46,006 nucleotides of DNA from Fibrella forsythiae. Its GTDB lineage: Bacteria; Bacteroidota; Bacteroidia; Cytophagales; Spirosomataceae. A model generated the notes under the pieces. The model saw nothing but the letters and a program-made list of their open reading frames with translations. It was not told where the DNA came from and did no database searches. The position numbers and the translations under genes were made by a program. The stretch lies in contig NZ_JAFMYW010000015.1 of NCBI RefSeq assembly GCF_017353175.1, positions 1 to 46,006 of the forward strand, given 5' to 3'. Positions 8,417-16,181 of this stretch are shown piece after piece. Position 1 is the stretch's first letter. Each line of letters opens with the position of its first letter.

Positions 8417-9010
8417 ATGAAATGGATTTATCTGACGGCTATAGCCGTCATGGGACTGGTTTGTGCCTTTACCAGTCCGCCCGCTACCCACAAATCAGGA
8501 AAAGCAGTCGTTTCCCCGCACCAGGATCCGGCCAAGGATGCCTTGATCAAACGGGGCCAGTACCTGGTGACGGTCATGGGCTGCGGCGATTGCCACGCGC
8601 CCAAAAAAATGACGCCTCAGGGTCCCCGGCCCGATATGGACCGCTTTCTAGCGGGCTACAACAGCGCCGAGCCGCTGGGTGAGTACGACAAAAACCTGGT
8701 TAAAACGGGTCAATGGATGCTGTTCAACGGGCAGAATACGGCCTTTATTGGTCCCTGGGGCGTGTCATTCGCGGCCAATTTGACGCCTGACGCCAGTGGC
8801 ATCGGGAAATGGTCGTTGACTCAGTTCAGTAAGGCCATGCGGCAGGGAAAGCTCAAAGGTCTGGACAATGCCCGCCCGCTGCTGCCGCCCATGCCCTGGC
8901 CAAATTACACCAACATGACTGACGGCGATCTGAAGGCCATCTTTTCTTACCTCAAATCGCTCAAGCCTGTGGCCAACGTGGTGCCTGCTCCTCGCCCGCC
9001 CTTGCCCTGA
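8417..9010 (+). CDS. Monohaem c-type cytochrome, exported
   Basis: 197 residues. N-terminal signal peptide (MKWIYLTAIAVMGLVCAFTS) for export; it may be a lipoprotein because Cys16 lies near the end of the hydrophobic core. One haem-binding CxxCH occurs at residues 56-60 (CGDCH), preceded by DALIKRGQYLVTVMG, as in the C-terminal halves of dihaem cytochromes and dehydrogenase cytochrome subunits. The distal Met is probably M159 or M167 in PPMPWPNYTNMTD, followed by the helix DLKAIFSYLKSLKPV typical of this cytochrome c group. It would carry electrons in the periplasm. No partner dehydrogenase is adjacent. A strong hairpin follows the stop. Confidence 0.85.
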   Translation: MKWIYLTAIAVMGLVCAFTSPPATHKSGKAVVSPHQDPAKDALIKRGQYLVTVMGCGDCHAPKKMTPQGPRPDMDRFLAGYNSAEPLGEYDKNLVKTGQWMLFNGQNTAFIGPWGVSFAANLTPDASGIGKWSLTQFSKAMRQGKLKGLDNARPLLPPMPWPNYTNMTDGDLKAIFSYLKSLKPVANVVPAPRPPLP

Positions 9011-9012
9011 TT

Positions 9013-9063
9013 AAGTGCTCGTCCACCTGCTGGCCAGACTGCTAAGCAGGTGGACGAGCGCTT
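9013..9063 (+). terminator. Long hairpin after the cytochrome gene
   Basis: A 19-bp inverted repeat (arms 9013-9031 and 9045-9063, one mismatch giving a G-T pair) with a 13-nt loop, starting 3 nt after the cytochrome stop. Only weak T richness follows, but position and strength argue for transcription termination or mRNA 3'-end protection. Confidence 0.7.
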
Positions 9064-9117
9064 GATAGCCATACCTCCCCCTCCCTGTAGATCCGCTTTC
9101 TTTATCTGTTTTGACGC

Positions 9118-10143
9118 ATGAGCCGCTGGTTTAAAGTGGACCGTACAGATGGTCTGGCCTTTCTGCTTATCTACCCGGCCGTCATCTGCGCCAACTACAT
9201 TATTTTTTGGCCGTCCTATTTCACCGATAAGGACCTCTTCATCAAGTCGACCTTTATCATCAATGCCTCAGCGACCACTCATTTTCTGATCAACACGGGC
9301 TGGGCTAAATACCTGCGATTCCGCTACGGTGGCACCGATCAGTTTGTGCAGCGACTGCTCTACTCCATGCTGGGTTATGCCCTGATTACGATCGTGATGA
9401 CGCTGCTTCTGTTTGGCGTCTACGAGTGGCAGAAACTGCCCTACCGGTTTGAGACCATACCCTGGATCGTACTGATTGGCTTTGCCGCCAACATTATCTC
9501 GGCAGGTATCCTGGAAGCCATCTTCACCTACGGGCAGCTGCAAAAGAGCACCCAGCGGGAGATTAGCCTCAAGCAGCTTCATCTGCAGCAGCAGATGGAG
9601 GTGCTCAAGCAGCAGATCAATCCGCACTTTCTCTTCAACAGTCTGAATTCGCTCATTGCCCTGATTGGGGAGAATCCCTCGCAGGCCGAGCTTTTTGCCG
9701 AGGAGCTTAGCTCGGTCTACCGCTACGTGCTGCGGGCCAACGAGCGTAACCTGACCGAGCTGGACAGCGAGCTGGAGTTTATTCATTCCTACGCGCACCT
9801 GCTGCGCACCCGGCACGGAGCGGGGTTTGAGCTCATAACCCGGGTAGATCCCCGCTTTGGTCGGCATCTGCTGCCGCCGCTGACCCTGCAGCTGCTGATT
9901 GAGAACGCCGTCAAGCACAACGTGGTGCTGGCCGATCAACCCCTGAGGGTGGAGATATACACCGACGAGCTGGCCAATCTACACGTGCGCAACAACCTCC
10001 AGCCAAAGATGCTGAGCGTTTTGTCCAATGGCGTGGGGCTGGCCAATATCATCGCCAAATACCAGATGCTGAATCAGCCCCTGCCCGCCGTGCGCCAGGA
10101 AACCGAGCGGTTTGTAGTTGCCCTGCATTTGATTGCCACCTGA
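9118..10143 (+). CDS. LytS-type sensor histidine kinase (copy 1)
   Basis: 341-residue inner-membrane kinase. The first ~135 residues form four hydrophobic segments (for example LAFLLIYPAVICANYIIF and ITIVMTLLLFGVY). A short coiled coil (QREISLKQLHLQQQMEVLKQ) leads into the His_kinase domain with phosphoacceptor H170 in QQINPHFLFNSLNSL, the N box LLIENAVKHN (E262, N263) and the glycine box SNGVGLANI. Such kinases pair with LytTR response regulators; one lies at 13083. It is followed 78 nt later by a paralogue of identical length. About 430 bp of the two genes are almost identical in DNA while the membrane parts are clearly different, suggesting separate input and shared output. Confidence 0.9.
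   Translation: MSRWFKVDRTDGLAFLLIYPAVICANYIIFWPSYFTDKDLFIKSTFIINASATTHFLINTGWAKYLRFRYGGTDQFVQRLLYSMLGYALITIVMTLLLFGVYEWQKLPYRFETIPWIVLIGFAANIISAGILEAIFTYGQLQKSTQREISLKQLHLQQQMEVLKQQINPHFLFNSLNSLIALIGENPSQAELFAEELSSVYRYVLRANERNLTELDSELEFIHSYAHLLRTRHGAGFELITRVDPRFGRHLLPPLTLQLLIENAVKHNVVLADQPLRVEIYTDELANLHVRNNLQPKMLSVLSNGVGLANIIAKYQMLNQPLPAVRQETERFVVALHLIAT
9514..9942 (+). repeat. Near-identical kinase block, copy 1
   Basis: This 429-bp stretch matches 10618-11046 at a constant offset of 1104 nt without gaps, with only a few substitutions, mostly near its left end. A second short identical run follows at 9964-10008 (11068-11112). Flanking coding sequence is strongly diverged at both sides. Confidence 0.9.
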
Positions 10144-10221
10144 TCAGCCCTCAGCCTTATAGTCCACTAAGGATGGTGGCCTTTAGGGCGTACCTTTGAC
10201 GGAAGGATTTCTTATTTGGCT

Positions 10222-11247
10222 ATGAAACAATGGGTCAGCTTCGACCGCTATGATATTCTGATTTATCTGCTCAACTATCCAGCGGTTATCATCGCCAACT
10301 ACATCATCTTTGGCCCCGCTTATGTTCAGGATGGTCCGCTCTTTACAACGGCTACGCTGATCATAAATGGCTGGGCGCTGGTTATATTCCTGACGCTGAC
10401 TTCCTGGATGAAGTACATGCGTTATAGCTACGGCGCACCCGATCAGTTTGGCCAGCGTCTGCTGTATTCTATGCTGATGTACGTGGGGGTAATGATGGTA
10501 GTCATCCCCTTGATTTACTGGAGCTACGACCGTTTTGGTCTGCCCTATAAAGCCGAGACCATACCCTGGATCCTGATGATTGGGTTCGTCACCAACGTGA
10601 TCTCGGCGGGATGCCACGAAGCCATCTTCACCTACGGGCAGCTGCAAAAGAGCACCCAGCGGGAGTTTGATCTCAAGCAGCTTCATCTGCAGCGGCAGAT
10701 GGAGGTGCTCAAGCAGCAGATCAATCCGCACTTTCTCTTCAACAGCCTGAATTCGCTCATTGCCCTGATTGGGGAGAATCCCTCGCAGGCCGAGCTTTTT
10801 GCCGAGGAGCTTAGCTCGGTCTACCGCTACGTGCTGCGGGCCAACGAGCGTAACCTGACCGAGCTGGACAGCGAGCTGGAGTTTATTCATTCCTACGCGC
10901 ACCTGCTGCGCACCCGGCACGGAGCGGGGTTTGAGCTCATAACCCGGGTAGATCCCCGCTTTGGTCGGCATCTGCTGCCGCCGCTGACCCTGCAGCTGCT
11001 GATTGAGAACGCCGTCAAGCACAACGTGGTGCTGGCCGATCAACCCTTGGTTATTGAGATTCAGACTGACGAGCTGGCCAATCTACACGTGCGCAACAAC
11101 CTCCAGCCAAAGCAAAAGGACGTGTTATCTAACGGCGTTGGCCTCAGCAACATCATTGCCCGTTACCAGATGCTGGGTCAGCCCCTGCCCACCGTGCGCC
11201 AGGAGGCGGGCCAATTTGTGGTCGCCCTGCACCTGATTACTACCTGA
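10222..11247 (+). CDS. LytS-type sensor histidine kinase (copy 2)
   Basis: 341 residues from the ATG at 10222; an upstream TTG would add two residues only. Layout as in the previous gene: four N-terminal membrane segments (ILIYLLNYPAVIIANYIIF, LVIFLTLTSWMKY, GVMMVVIPLIYW and IPWILMIGFVTNVI), coiled coil, H-box with H170, N box and glycine box. Residues 133-275 differ from copy 1 at only a few positions (for example EFDL for EISL and RQM for QQM), while the membrane domain shares only scattered identity. Probably inner membrane, autophosphorylating, and signalling to the LytTR regulator at 13083. A hairpin at 11307 ends the kinase pair before the lipoprotein gene. Confidence 0.9.
   Translation: MKQWVSFDRYDILIYLLNYPAVIIANYIIFGPAYVQDGPLFTTATLIINGWALVIFLTLTSWMKYMRYSYGAPDQFGQRLLYSMLMYVGVMMVVIPLIYWSYDRFGLPYKAETIPWILMIGFVTNVISAGCHEAIFTYGQLQKSTQREFDLKQLHLQRQMEVLKQQINPHFLFNSLNSLIALIGENPSQAELFAEELSSVYRYVLRANERNLTELDSELEFIHSYAHLLRTRHGAGFELITRVDPRFGRHLLPPLTLQLLIENAVKHNVVLADQPLVIEIQTDELANLHVRNNLQPKQKDVLSNGVGLSNIIARYQMLGQPLPTVRQEAGQFVVALHLITT
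10618..11046 (+). repeat. Near-identical kinase block, copy 2
   Basis: Partner of 9514-9942. The sharp fall of identity at both edges inside two tandem genes is the pattern left by gene conversion or by recombination that replaced the catalytic core. Confidence 0.9.
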
Positions 11248-11306
11248 TCGACGGCCGAACTACTGCGTCAGGTTGACTGATCAAGTAGCACTACGAGCTT
11301 TTATCT

Positions 11307-11336
11307 GCCCCTGATGACGCTTCAGCAGGGGCTTTC
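11307..11336 (+). terminator. Hairpin terminator after the kinase pair
   Basis: GCCCCTG (11307-11313) pairs with CAGGGGC (11326-11332) and a short T-rich run follows, 60 nt after the second kinase stop. Confidence 0.6.
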
Positions 11337-11433
11337 TCCGTTTCGAGGGGTTTAGGCCGGGGCTAGCGGCAGAAGGACTCTACTTTCGACCAATCAACCA
11401 AAACACGCTGCTTTGCGGCCGCGGCTCTCCTCT

Positions 11434-12960
11434 ATGAAAACCAAACAACATATTCCGGGTCACCGGCTTTTGCGGCTCCCTCAACTGGCCTACGCCTTTA
11501 CAAAAAAGCTCGTTATACCGCTAGTAGGCCTGATGGTGCTGCTGAGTGCCTGCAAGAGAGATCCCGATCCTGCTCCCCTCGATGCGCTGACGGCCCGGGC
11601 GGGCGATGATCAGCAGGTTCAGGTCGGCCAGGTGGTCAGTATCGATGGCAGCGCCTCGCAAGCGCCCCAAAACCAGCCGTTCACCATCCAGTGGGTCATG
11701 CTTCGCAAGCCCGCCAAAAGCAGCGCTACGCTGAGCAGCACTGCTACAATCAAGTCCACTTTTACTCCGGATGAAGTAGGGGAATACGAACTGGAGTTGA
11801 CCTTATCAAGCGCTGCGGGTAAGAGTACCGATAAGGTAGTTATTGTTGCCGCTGTTGCCCAGCCCCTGACTATCGATAAAGATATCACCGTCAAAACCTT
11901 GCTGGTTGACCGCCTTACCAATCCCAATCTGCCGGACTACATTGTGCCCAAGGACCTCGCCGTCAAAGCCGAGTTAACCCTGGCTCCCGGTGTTGTCGTC
12001 GCCTTTGAGCGGGATGTGCGCCTGTCGATCAATGACAACGGTGGTATTCTTATTGCCCAGGGAACACCCCAGAAAAAGATTCGTTTCCTGGGCGTAAATC
12101 AGACCAGGGGCTACTGGGCGGGTATCATGCTTTATTCAAAGAGTAACGTTAACCTAATGGAACAGGTCGAGATTCTGCACGCCGGTAGCAGCCCCATGCT
12201 CGACAATACAAAAATGGGAATGGCCCTATTCAAGGGCAGTCAGATCGCCTTTAAAAACACGCTGTTTAGTCAGCATGACGGGTACGGTTTGTATGTGTAC
12301 GAGGAGGCTGTTCTTCGGGAGTTTACGGCTAATAGCTTCACTAGTAATGCGGAAGCAGGCATTGTGTTGCCCCCCGAAAGCGTAGCCAAACTGGATGCTG
12401 CCTCGCAGTTTACGGGTGCCAATGGCCGCAATGTCGTGGAGGTAAAGGGGGAATACCTGGGCAACAATAGCGCTCAGGGGACCGTAATCGCCTGGCCAGG
12501 GTTCGCCGACAAAACACCTTACCGCATCATGCGGCGAATGCAGGTAAGGTCGGGCTGGAAACTAAGTCCGGGCGTCATCATTGAAGTGGCCCGGGATGTA
12601 TCAATCATCGTTGATGAGACTGGTTATTTGAATGCGGTGGGTACGCCCGCTCAGCGGATAACGTTCACGGGCGCAGCTGGTCAGGCGGCCTATTGGACGG
12701 GCATACTATCTCATTCGACCAGTAACCAAAGTCGGCTTGAAAACGCCGATATTTTAAACGCGGGTAGCACGGCCATTCTATCGACCAAACGGGCTAATCT
12801 GGCGCTTTATGGCAACAACGCCTCCCTGACGCTGCGCAACACCCGTATCGTGGGAAGCGGTGGATACGGAGTCTATGTTGGTTTCCAGGCAACGCTGAAT
12901 ACAGATGAGACGGCTACCTATGAAGGTAACGCGCTGGCCAACGTCTTTATCGATAAATAA
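11434..12960 (+). CDS. Lipoprotein with PKD-like domain and parallel beta-helix repeats
   Basis: 508 residues from MKTKQHIPGH. A signal peptide with lipobox VLLSAC lies about 35 residues in, so the product is probably anchored in the outer membrane. Residues about 50-130 (LTARAGDDQQVQVGQVVSID, then TFTPDEVGEYELELTLSSAA) look like a PKD/Ig-like domain. The remainder contains two related ~170-residue blocks: LAPGVVVAFERDVRLSINDN...GTPQKKIRFLG...GYWAGIML and LSPGVIIEVARDVSIIVDET...GTPAQRITFTG...AYWTGILS, each followed by short strands typical of right-handed beta-helix proteins. It sits between the kinases and the LytTR regulator, so it may be a target or sensor partner of that system. Ligand unknown. 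Confidence 0.8.
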   Translation: MKTKQHIPGHRLLRLPQLAYAFTKKLVIPLVGLMVLLSACKRDPDPAPLDALTARAGDDQQVQVGQVVSIDGSASQAPQNQPFTIQWVMLRKPAKSSATLSSTATIKSTFTPDEVGEYELELTLSSAAGKSTDKVVIVAAVAQPLTIDKDITVKTLLVDRLTNPNLPDYIVPKDLAVKAELTLAPGVVVAFERDVRLSINDNGGILIAQGTPQKKIRFLGVNQTRGYWAGIMLYSKSNVNLMEQVEILHAGSSPMLDNTKMGMALFKGSQIAFKNTLFSQHDGYGLYVYEEAVLREFTANSFTSNAEAGIVLPPESVAKLDAASQFTGANGRNVVEVKGEYLGNNSAQGTVIAWPGFADKTPYRIMRRMQVRSGWKLSPGVIIEVARDVSIIVDETGYLNAVGTPAQRITFTGAAGQAAYWTGILSHSTSNQSRLENADILNAGSTAILSTKRANLALYGNNASLTLRNTRIVGSGGYGVYVGFQATLNTDETATYEGNALANVFIDK

Positions 12961-12963
12961 TGG

Positions 12964-13024
12964 GCAGCTGGTGCTTAGACTGCTGCCCTGGCAAGCAGTC
13001 TAAGCACCAGCTGCTTGCCAGGGC
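12964..13024 (+). terminator. 21-bp perfect hairpin with overlapping second pairing
   Basis: Arms 12964-12984 and 12994-13014 are perfectly complementary over 21 bp with a 9-nt loop (GCCCTGGCA). That loop is itself complementary to TGCCAGGGC at 13016-13024 just outside the stem, so a pseudoknot or alternative fold is possible. It starts 3 nt after the lipoprotein stop and probably separates it from the response-regulator gene. Confidence 0.75.
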
Positions 13025-13082
13025 GTTCAACTGGCTTTAATTTAGGTGGTCAATCAATGAGTCTATTAACTGCACAAATCGA

Positions 13083-13859
13083 ATGAATGTCCTGATAATT
13101 GAAGACGAAGAATTAGCCGTCCGCAAGCTAACCAAATTACTGGCCGAGATCGATCCCCAGCTCCAGGTGGTTAGTACGGCTCCCAGCATTCGGACATCGG
13201 TTGCCTACCTGCAAAGCCAGCCAGCGCTTGACTTGATCTTCATGGATATCGAACTGGCCGATGGGCAAAGTTTCAAAATTTTTGAACAGGCAACCGTGCC
13301 AGCTCCGGTGATCTTCACCACCTCCTACGACGAGTACGCCATTAAGGCCTTTAAGGTCAATAGCATTGATTATCTGCTGAAACCCATCAAAAGGCTCGAT
13401 CTGGCGGCCAGTCTGCAAAAATACCACGACCTCAAGGGCCAGTCTGAGCCACTAGCCCTTCCCGCCGTATCGATTGATGCGCTGGTGCAGCAGCTACGGC
13501 AGCAAATTCAGCCCCTTGAGTACCGACGTCGGTTTCTAGTCCGGCATCTATCTCAGTGGCTGCCCATCGAGACGGGAGAAATCGCCTATTTTCATTCAGA
13601 AGACGGCGTTACCCTGCTGCGCACTATAACGAGTCAAAAGTTCTCGCTTGACTATACGCTGGACGAATTGGAGTCCATGCTTGATCCGGCGCTTTTTTTC
13701 AGGGCCAACCGCCAGTTTATGATCAATGTCCAGTCGGTGCAGCAAATCCACCCTTATTTCAATAGCAAACTTAAGCTAACGCTTAAGCCTGCCGCCGCTG
13801 ATGAGGTGCTGGTTAGCCGAGAACGTTCTGCCGATTTCAAAAAATGGATGGGTAAATAA
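13083..13859 (+). CDS. LytTR-family response regulator
   Basis: 258 residues, two domains. The receiver (1-120) begins MNVLIIEDEELAV with acidic pocket E7/D8, phosphoacceptor D55 in IFMDIELADG, the switch residues around T80/S81 in IFTTSYDEYAIKAF and K100 in DYLLKPIK. The LytTR DNA-binding domain covers about 150-258 (RRFLVRHLSQWLPIETGEIA, then FSLDYTLDELESMLDPALFF-RANRQFMINV). It is the evident output partner of the two LytS-type kinases upstream, though separated from them by the lipoprotein gene, which would place sensors, surface protein and regulator in one locus. It has its own leader after the hairpin at 12964-13024. Confidence 0.92.
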   Translation: MNVLIIEDEELAVRKLTKLLAEIDPQLQVVSTAPSIRTSVAYLQSQPALDLIFMDIELADGQSFKIFEQATVPAPVIFTTSYDEYAIKAFKVNSIDYLLKPIKRLDLAASLQKYHDLKGQSEPLALPAVSIDALVQQLRQQIQPLEYRRRFLVRHLSQWLPIETGEIAYFHSEDGVTLLRTITSQKFSLDYTLDELESMLDPALFFRANRQFMINVQSVQQIHPYFNSKLKLTLKPAAADEVLVSRERSADFKKWMGK

Positions 13860-13952
13860 AGGGCAAATTACCTGGGCCAAACGCCCGAGGTTAAACCTGG
13901 CTGAGAAAGGAAGACTGCCCGTCGTAGGTCAATCACAATACCCCAAAAGTGA

Positions 13953-14039
13953 TATCAAAAATGATATTACAAACGATATCATCATAGATAGTAAAGTGCT
14001 ATATATATAGATATTACTTGTAATATTACGCCTGATATA
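13953..14039. repeat. 12-bp-spaced GATATC-like array upstream of parA
   Basis: Two triplets of GATATC-like boxes at exact 12-nt intervals: TATC/TATT/TATC at 13953, 13965 and 13977, then TATT/TATT/TATA at 14012, 14024 and 14036, in AT-rich DNA ending 37 nt before the parA start. The same box with the same spacing recurs after parA. The likely role is centromere and operator for the ParA partner protein. Confidence 0.7.
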
Positions 14040-14075
14040 CTGGTAAGGCGTAAACCATTCATACTAAGGGTCTAC

Positions 14076-14735
14076 ATGATAATTACTACGGGAGGCATAA
14101 AAGGGGGAAGCGGGAAGACCACTCTCGCGACCAATCTGGCCATCTACTTCTCCGCTCAGGGACGGGACGTTCTGTTTGTGGATGCCGACGATCAGGGATC
14201 GGCGCATGCCTTCTCTCTTCAGCGGGCGGCGGCCACCGGTGGCCAGACAGGCTACACGGCTATTCGCCAGTCTGATAAGGAGGTCCGCTCGGAGGTGCTT
14301 AAGCTGGCTGGCAAATTTGATGATGTGGTTATTGACACTGGAGGACGTGATACCACTAGCCAGCGGGCAGCGCTCTCCATTACGGATGTGTACCTGGCTC
14401 CGTTTTATCCCCGCTCGCTGGACGTGTGGACCCTGGAGAAGGTAGAAAGTCTGGTCTCGGAGATGCAACTGGTCAACCCAAAGCTCAGAGCGTTTTCGTT
14501 TATTAACCGCGCCGACTCGCAGGGAGGCGATAACAAGGATGTGGCCGATCTGCTAGGCGAGTCCTCGGTCATTACCTACCTGGACACGCCCCTGGTGCAG
14601 CGTAAGGCATTCGCCAATGCCATCAGCTACGGCCTAGGAATTTTTGAGATGAAGCCCAGAGACAAAAAGGCGACTGATGAGTTTAAGGCGCTTTACGATG
14701 CTTTGTTTTCTGACCTGGCAATCAAGGCATATTGA
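14076..14735 (+). CDS. parA: ParA-family partition ATPase
   Basis: 219 residues, the short type Ib ParA form without an N-terminal DNA-binding extension. The deviant Walker A motif KGGSGKTT with signature Lys is at residues 9-16, Walker A' around FVDADDQGSA and Walker B as DDVVIDTGGRDT. ParA proteins bind the nucleoid non-specifically as ATP dimers and move plasmids bound by the partner. The start MIITTGGIKGG at 14076 puts the P-loop at the expected position. It is flanked on both sides by 12-bp-spaced GATATC-like boxes and followed by a small gene whose product has a ribbon-helix-helix-like C-terminus, then by the initiator gene. Confidence 0.92.
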   Translation: MIITTGGIKGGSGKTTLATNLAIYFSAQGRDVLFVDADDQGSAHAFSLQRAAATGGQTGYTAIRQSDKEVRSEVLKLAGKFDDVVIDTGGRDTTSQRAALSITDVYLAPFYPRSLDVWTLEKVESLVSEMQLVNPKLRAFSFINRADSQGGDNKDVADLLGESSVITYLDTPLVQRKAFANAISYGLGIFEMKPRDKKATDEFKALYDALFSDLAIKAY

Positions 14736-14745
14736 TTTTTAATGA

Positions 14746-14821
14746 TATCGTTCGTAATATCACATTTACTATCGAATGTAGTATCACATCTGATATCAAA
14801 ACAGCTATAACAACTGCTATC
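14746..14821. repeat. Seven TATC boxes at exact 12-bp spacing (candidate centromere)
   Basis: TATC or TATA begins at 14746, 14758, 14770, 14782, 14794, 14806 and 14818, exactly 12 nt apart. Best copies are GATATC at 14744 and 14792. The array fills the gap between parA and the small partner gene. If translation began at the TTG at 14732, overlapping the parA stop, the array would be in frame and code Ile at every fourth residue. Confidence 0.75.
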
Positions 14822-15121
14822 ATGGCTATTGCAAGAACGCCCACGCCTCCAGCGCCAAAACCGGTCGTTGTGGACGAGAAACACATTGAAGCGCTGATCA
14901 GTAAAGGTGGCTCCTCTACGCTGGCCAAAGAGGCTAAGCCTACGACTAGCCCCGAGGAAGATGCCATTAAAACCATCCTGATTCGGACCTACGAAAGCCA
15001 GGTGCAGGAGATCGATCAGCTGCTGGCCGGGCTTCCCAAGCGGCAACGGCTTTCTCGTAATGCCTTTATTGTGGAGGCCATCGAGGAGAAGATCAAACGC
15101 GATAAGGCGAAGCGTAAATAA
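14822..15121 (+). CDS. Small plasmid partition partner, ribbon-helix-helix-like
   Basis: 99 residues from MAIARTPTPPAPKPV. The N-terminal half is Pro/Ala rich and basic, probably disordered, as in ParG-like proteins. The C-terminal 45 residues (QLLAGLPKRQRLSRNAFIVE then AIEEKIKRDKAKRK) have the strand-helix-helix pattern of ribbon-helix-helix DNA-binding domains. By position after parA and next to the repeat arrays it should be the centromere-binding protein and autorepressor. A TTG at 14732 overlapping the parA stop could start a version 30 residues longer, reading through the array; I prefer the ATG because the extra segment is just the repeat translated. Function is inferred from context. 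Confidence 0.65.
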   Translation: MAIARTPTPPAPKPVVVDEKHIEALISKGGSSTLAKEAKPTTSPEEDAIKTILIRTYESQVQEIDQLLAGLPKRQRLSRNAFIVEAIEEKIKRDKAKRK

Positions 15122-15151
15122 TTCCTCCGGCGTTCCTTAAGGCCCCCTTCC

Positions 15152-16153
15152 ATGACAACTGATAAATCCGGGCTGGATAGCCTGCCCTCTTCCAGCCGCG
15201 TTACCGAGCGGCTGGTGCAGACCGCCTACGAGATTGCCCACGATAAGGCTACCATCGAGGACGCCATCTTTCAGCATTCGGTGCTGTGCCAAACCTTTTT
15301 GCCGTATCGTAACCCGGGGGATGGGGTGCGGGTCTGGCAGCAGAAGCAGGGGCACGTGAGCCTGGCCGTCCAGGCGGGTGGTGCCTTCAATCAGAACGGC
15401 ATTATGGAAGATATTGGGCTACCATACGGGACCAAAGCCCGTTTGATCCTGGCGCACATCAACTCGGAGGCCATCAAGAGCCAGAGCCGGATAATCGATG
15501 TAGAAGGCTCCATGTCAGCCTTTATCAAGCGCATTGGGCTGAGTCTGGACGGGCGGACAATCCGGGAGGTCAAAGAGCAACTGCGCAGGCTGTCAACGGC
15601 CAAGCTGAGCCTGGGTTTTTCCAATGGCGTGCGGGGCATGCAGTACGATCTGCAAATCATCAATGCTTTTGATCTGTGGTTTCCCAAGAATGAGAAGCAA
15701 CGCGTTTTGTGGCCCTCCAGGGTGCAGCTCAATGAAGATTATTTTCAGAGTCTGATGCACCACGCCATTCCGCTGGATGAGCGGGCGCTGGCTGCACTCT
15801 CCCACAATGCCATGGCGCTGGATATCTATTCGTGGCTGGCCCAGCGGCTGCACCGGATTGGCCCCAAAGACGTGCAGTTTGTCTCATGGGAGAGCATCAA
15901 GCTGCAATTTGGTCAAGGCTATGACCGGATGAATGACTTTAAGAAGATCTTTCGCAAGACCCTAAGCGTGGTCCGTACCCAGTATTACGCCTCGCAGATC
16001 GAGGAGATACCCAACAAGGGCTTCAATCTGCGTCTGTCCCCGCCGCCCGTACCGCACAAGGTCCTGGTTCCCGGCGCTGGCAAACAATCCTTGCCCGGAC
16101 CAGCCTCTCCACAAAGCCCGGATCCTGGCCCACCACCGCTCCCTGGCCAGTAG
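15152..16153 (+). CDS. Plasmid replication initiator, RepA_C family
   Basis: 333 residues. The central part matches the RepA_C type of plasmid initiator: CQTFLPYRNPGDGVRVWQQK, then GIMEDIGLPYGTKARLILAH-INSEAI, FIKRIGLSLDGRTIREVKEQ-LRRLS and the C-terminal WLAQRLHRIGPKDVQFVSWE plus QFGQGY. These proteins form winged-helix domains that bind iterons and open the origin. The last 40 residues are a Pro-rich tail. It lies directly upstream of six 17-bp iterons and DnaA boxes, as expected, and 30 nt after the partition partner, so par and rep may be one transcript. Confidence in the role is high because gene and origin fit each other. Confidence 0.9.
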   Translation: MTTDKSGLDSLPSSSRVTERLVQTAYEIAHDKATIEDAIFQHSVLCQTFLPYRNPGDGVRVWQQKQGHVSLAVQAGGAFNQNGIMEDIGLPYGTKARLILAHINSEAIKSQSRIIDVEGSMSAFIKRIGLSLDGRTIREVKEQLRRLSTAKLSLGFSNGVRGMQYDLQIINAFDLWFPKNEKQRVLWPSRVQLNEDYFQSLMHHAIPLDERALAALSHNAMALDIYSWLAQRLHRIGPKDVQFVSWESIKLQFGQGYDRMNDFKKIFRKTLSVVRTQYYASQIEEIPNKGFNLRLSPPPVPHKVLVPGAGKQSLPGPASPQSPDPGPPPLPGQ

Positions 16154-16181
16154 CCTGAGCTGCCTGGAATGGACTAAAAGT

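Noticed and set aside
9268-11043. Long minus-strand open frames of 223 and 286 codons opposite the two kinase genes
   Set aside because: They are exact antisense shadows of the kinase catalytic core, contain no family motifs and share the same duplicated block, so their similarity to each other is explained by the kinases.
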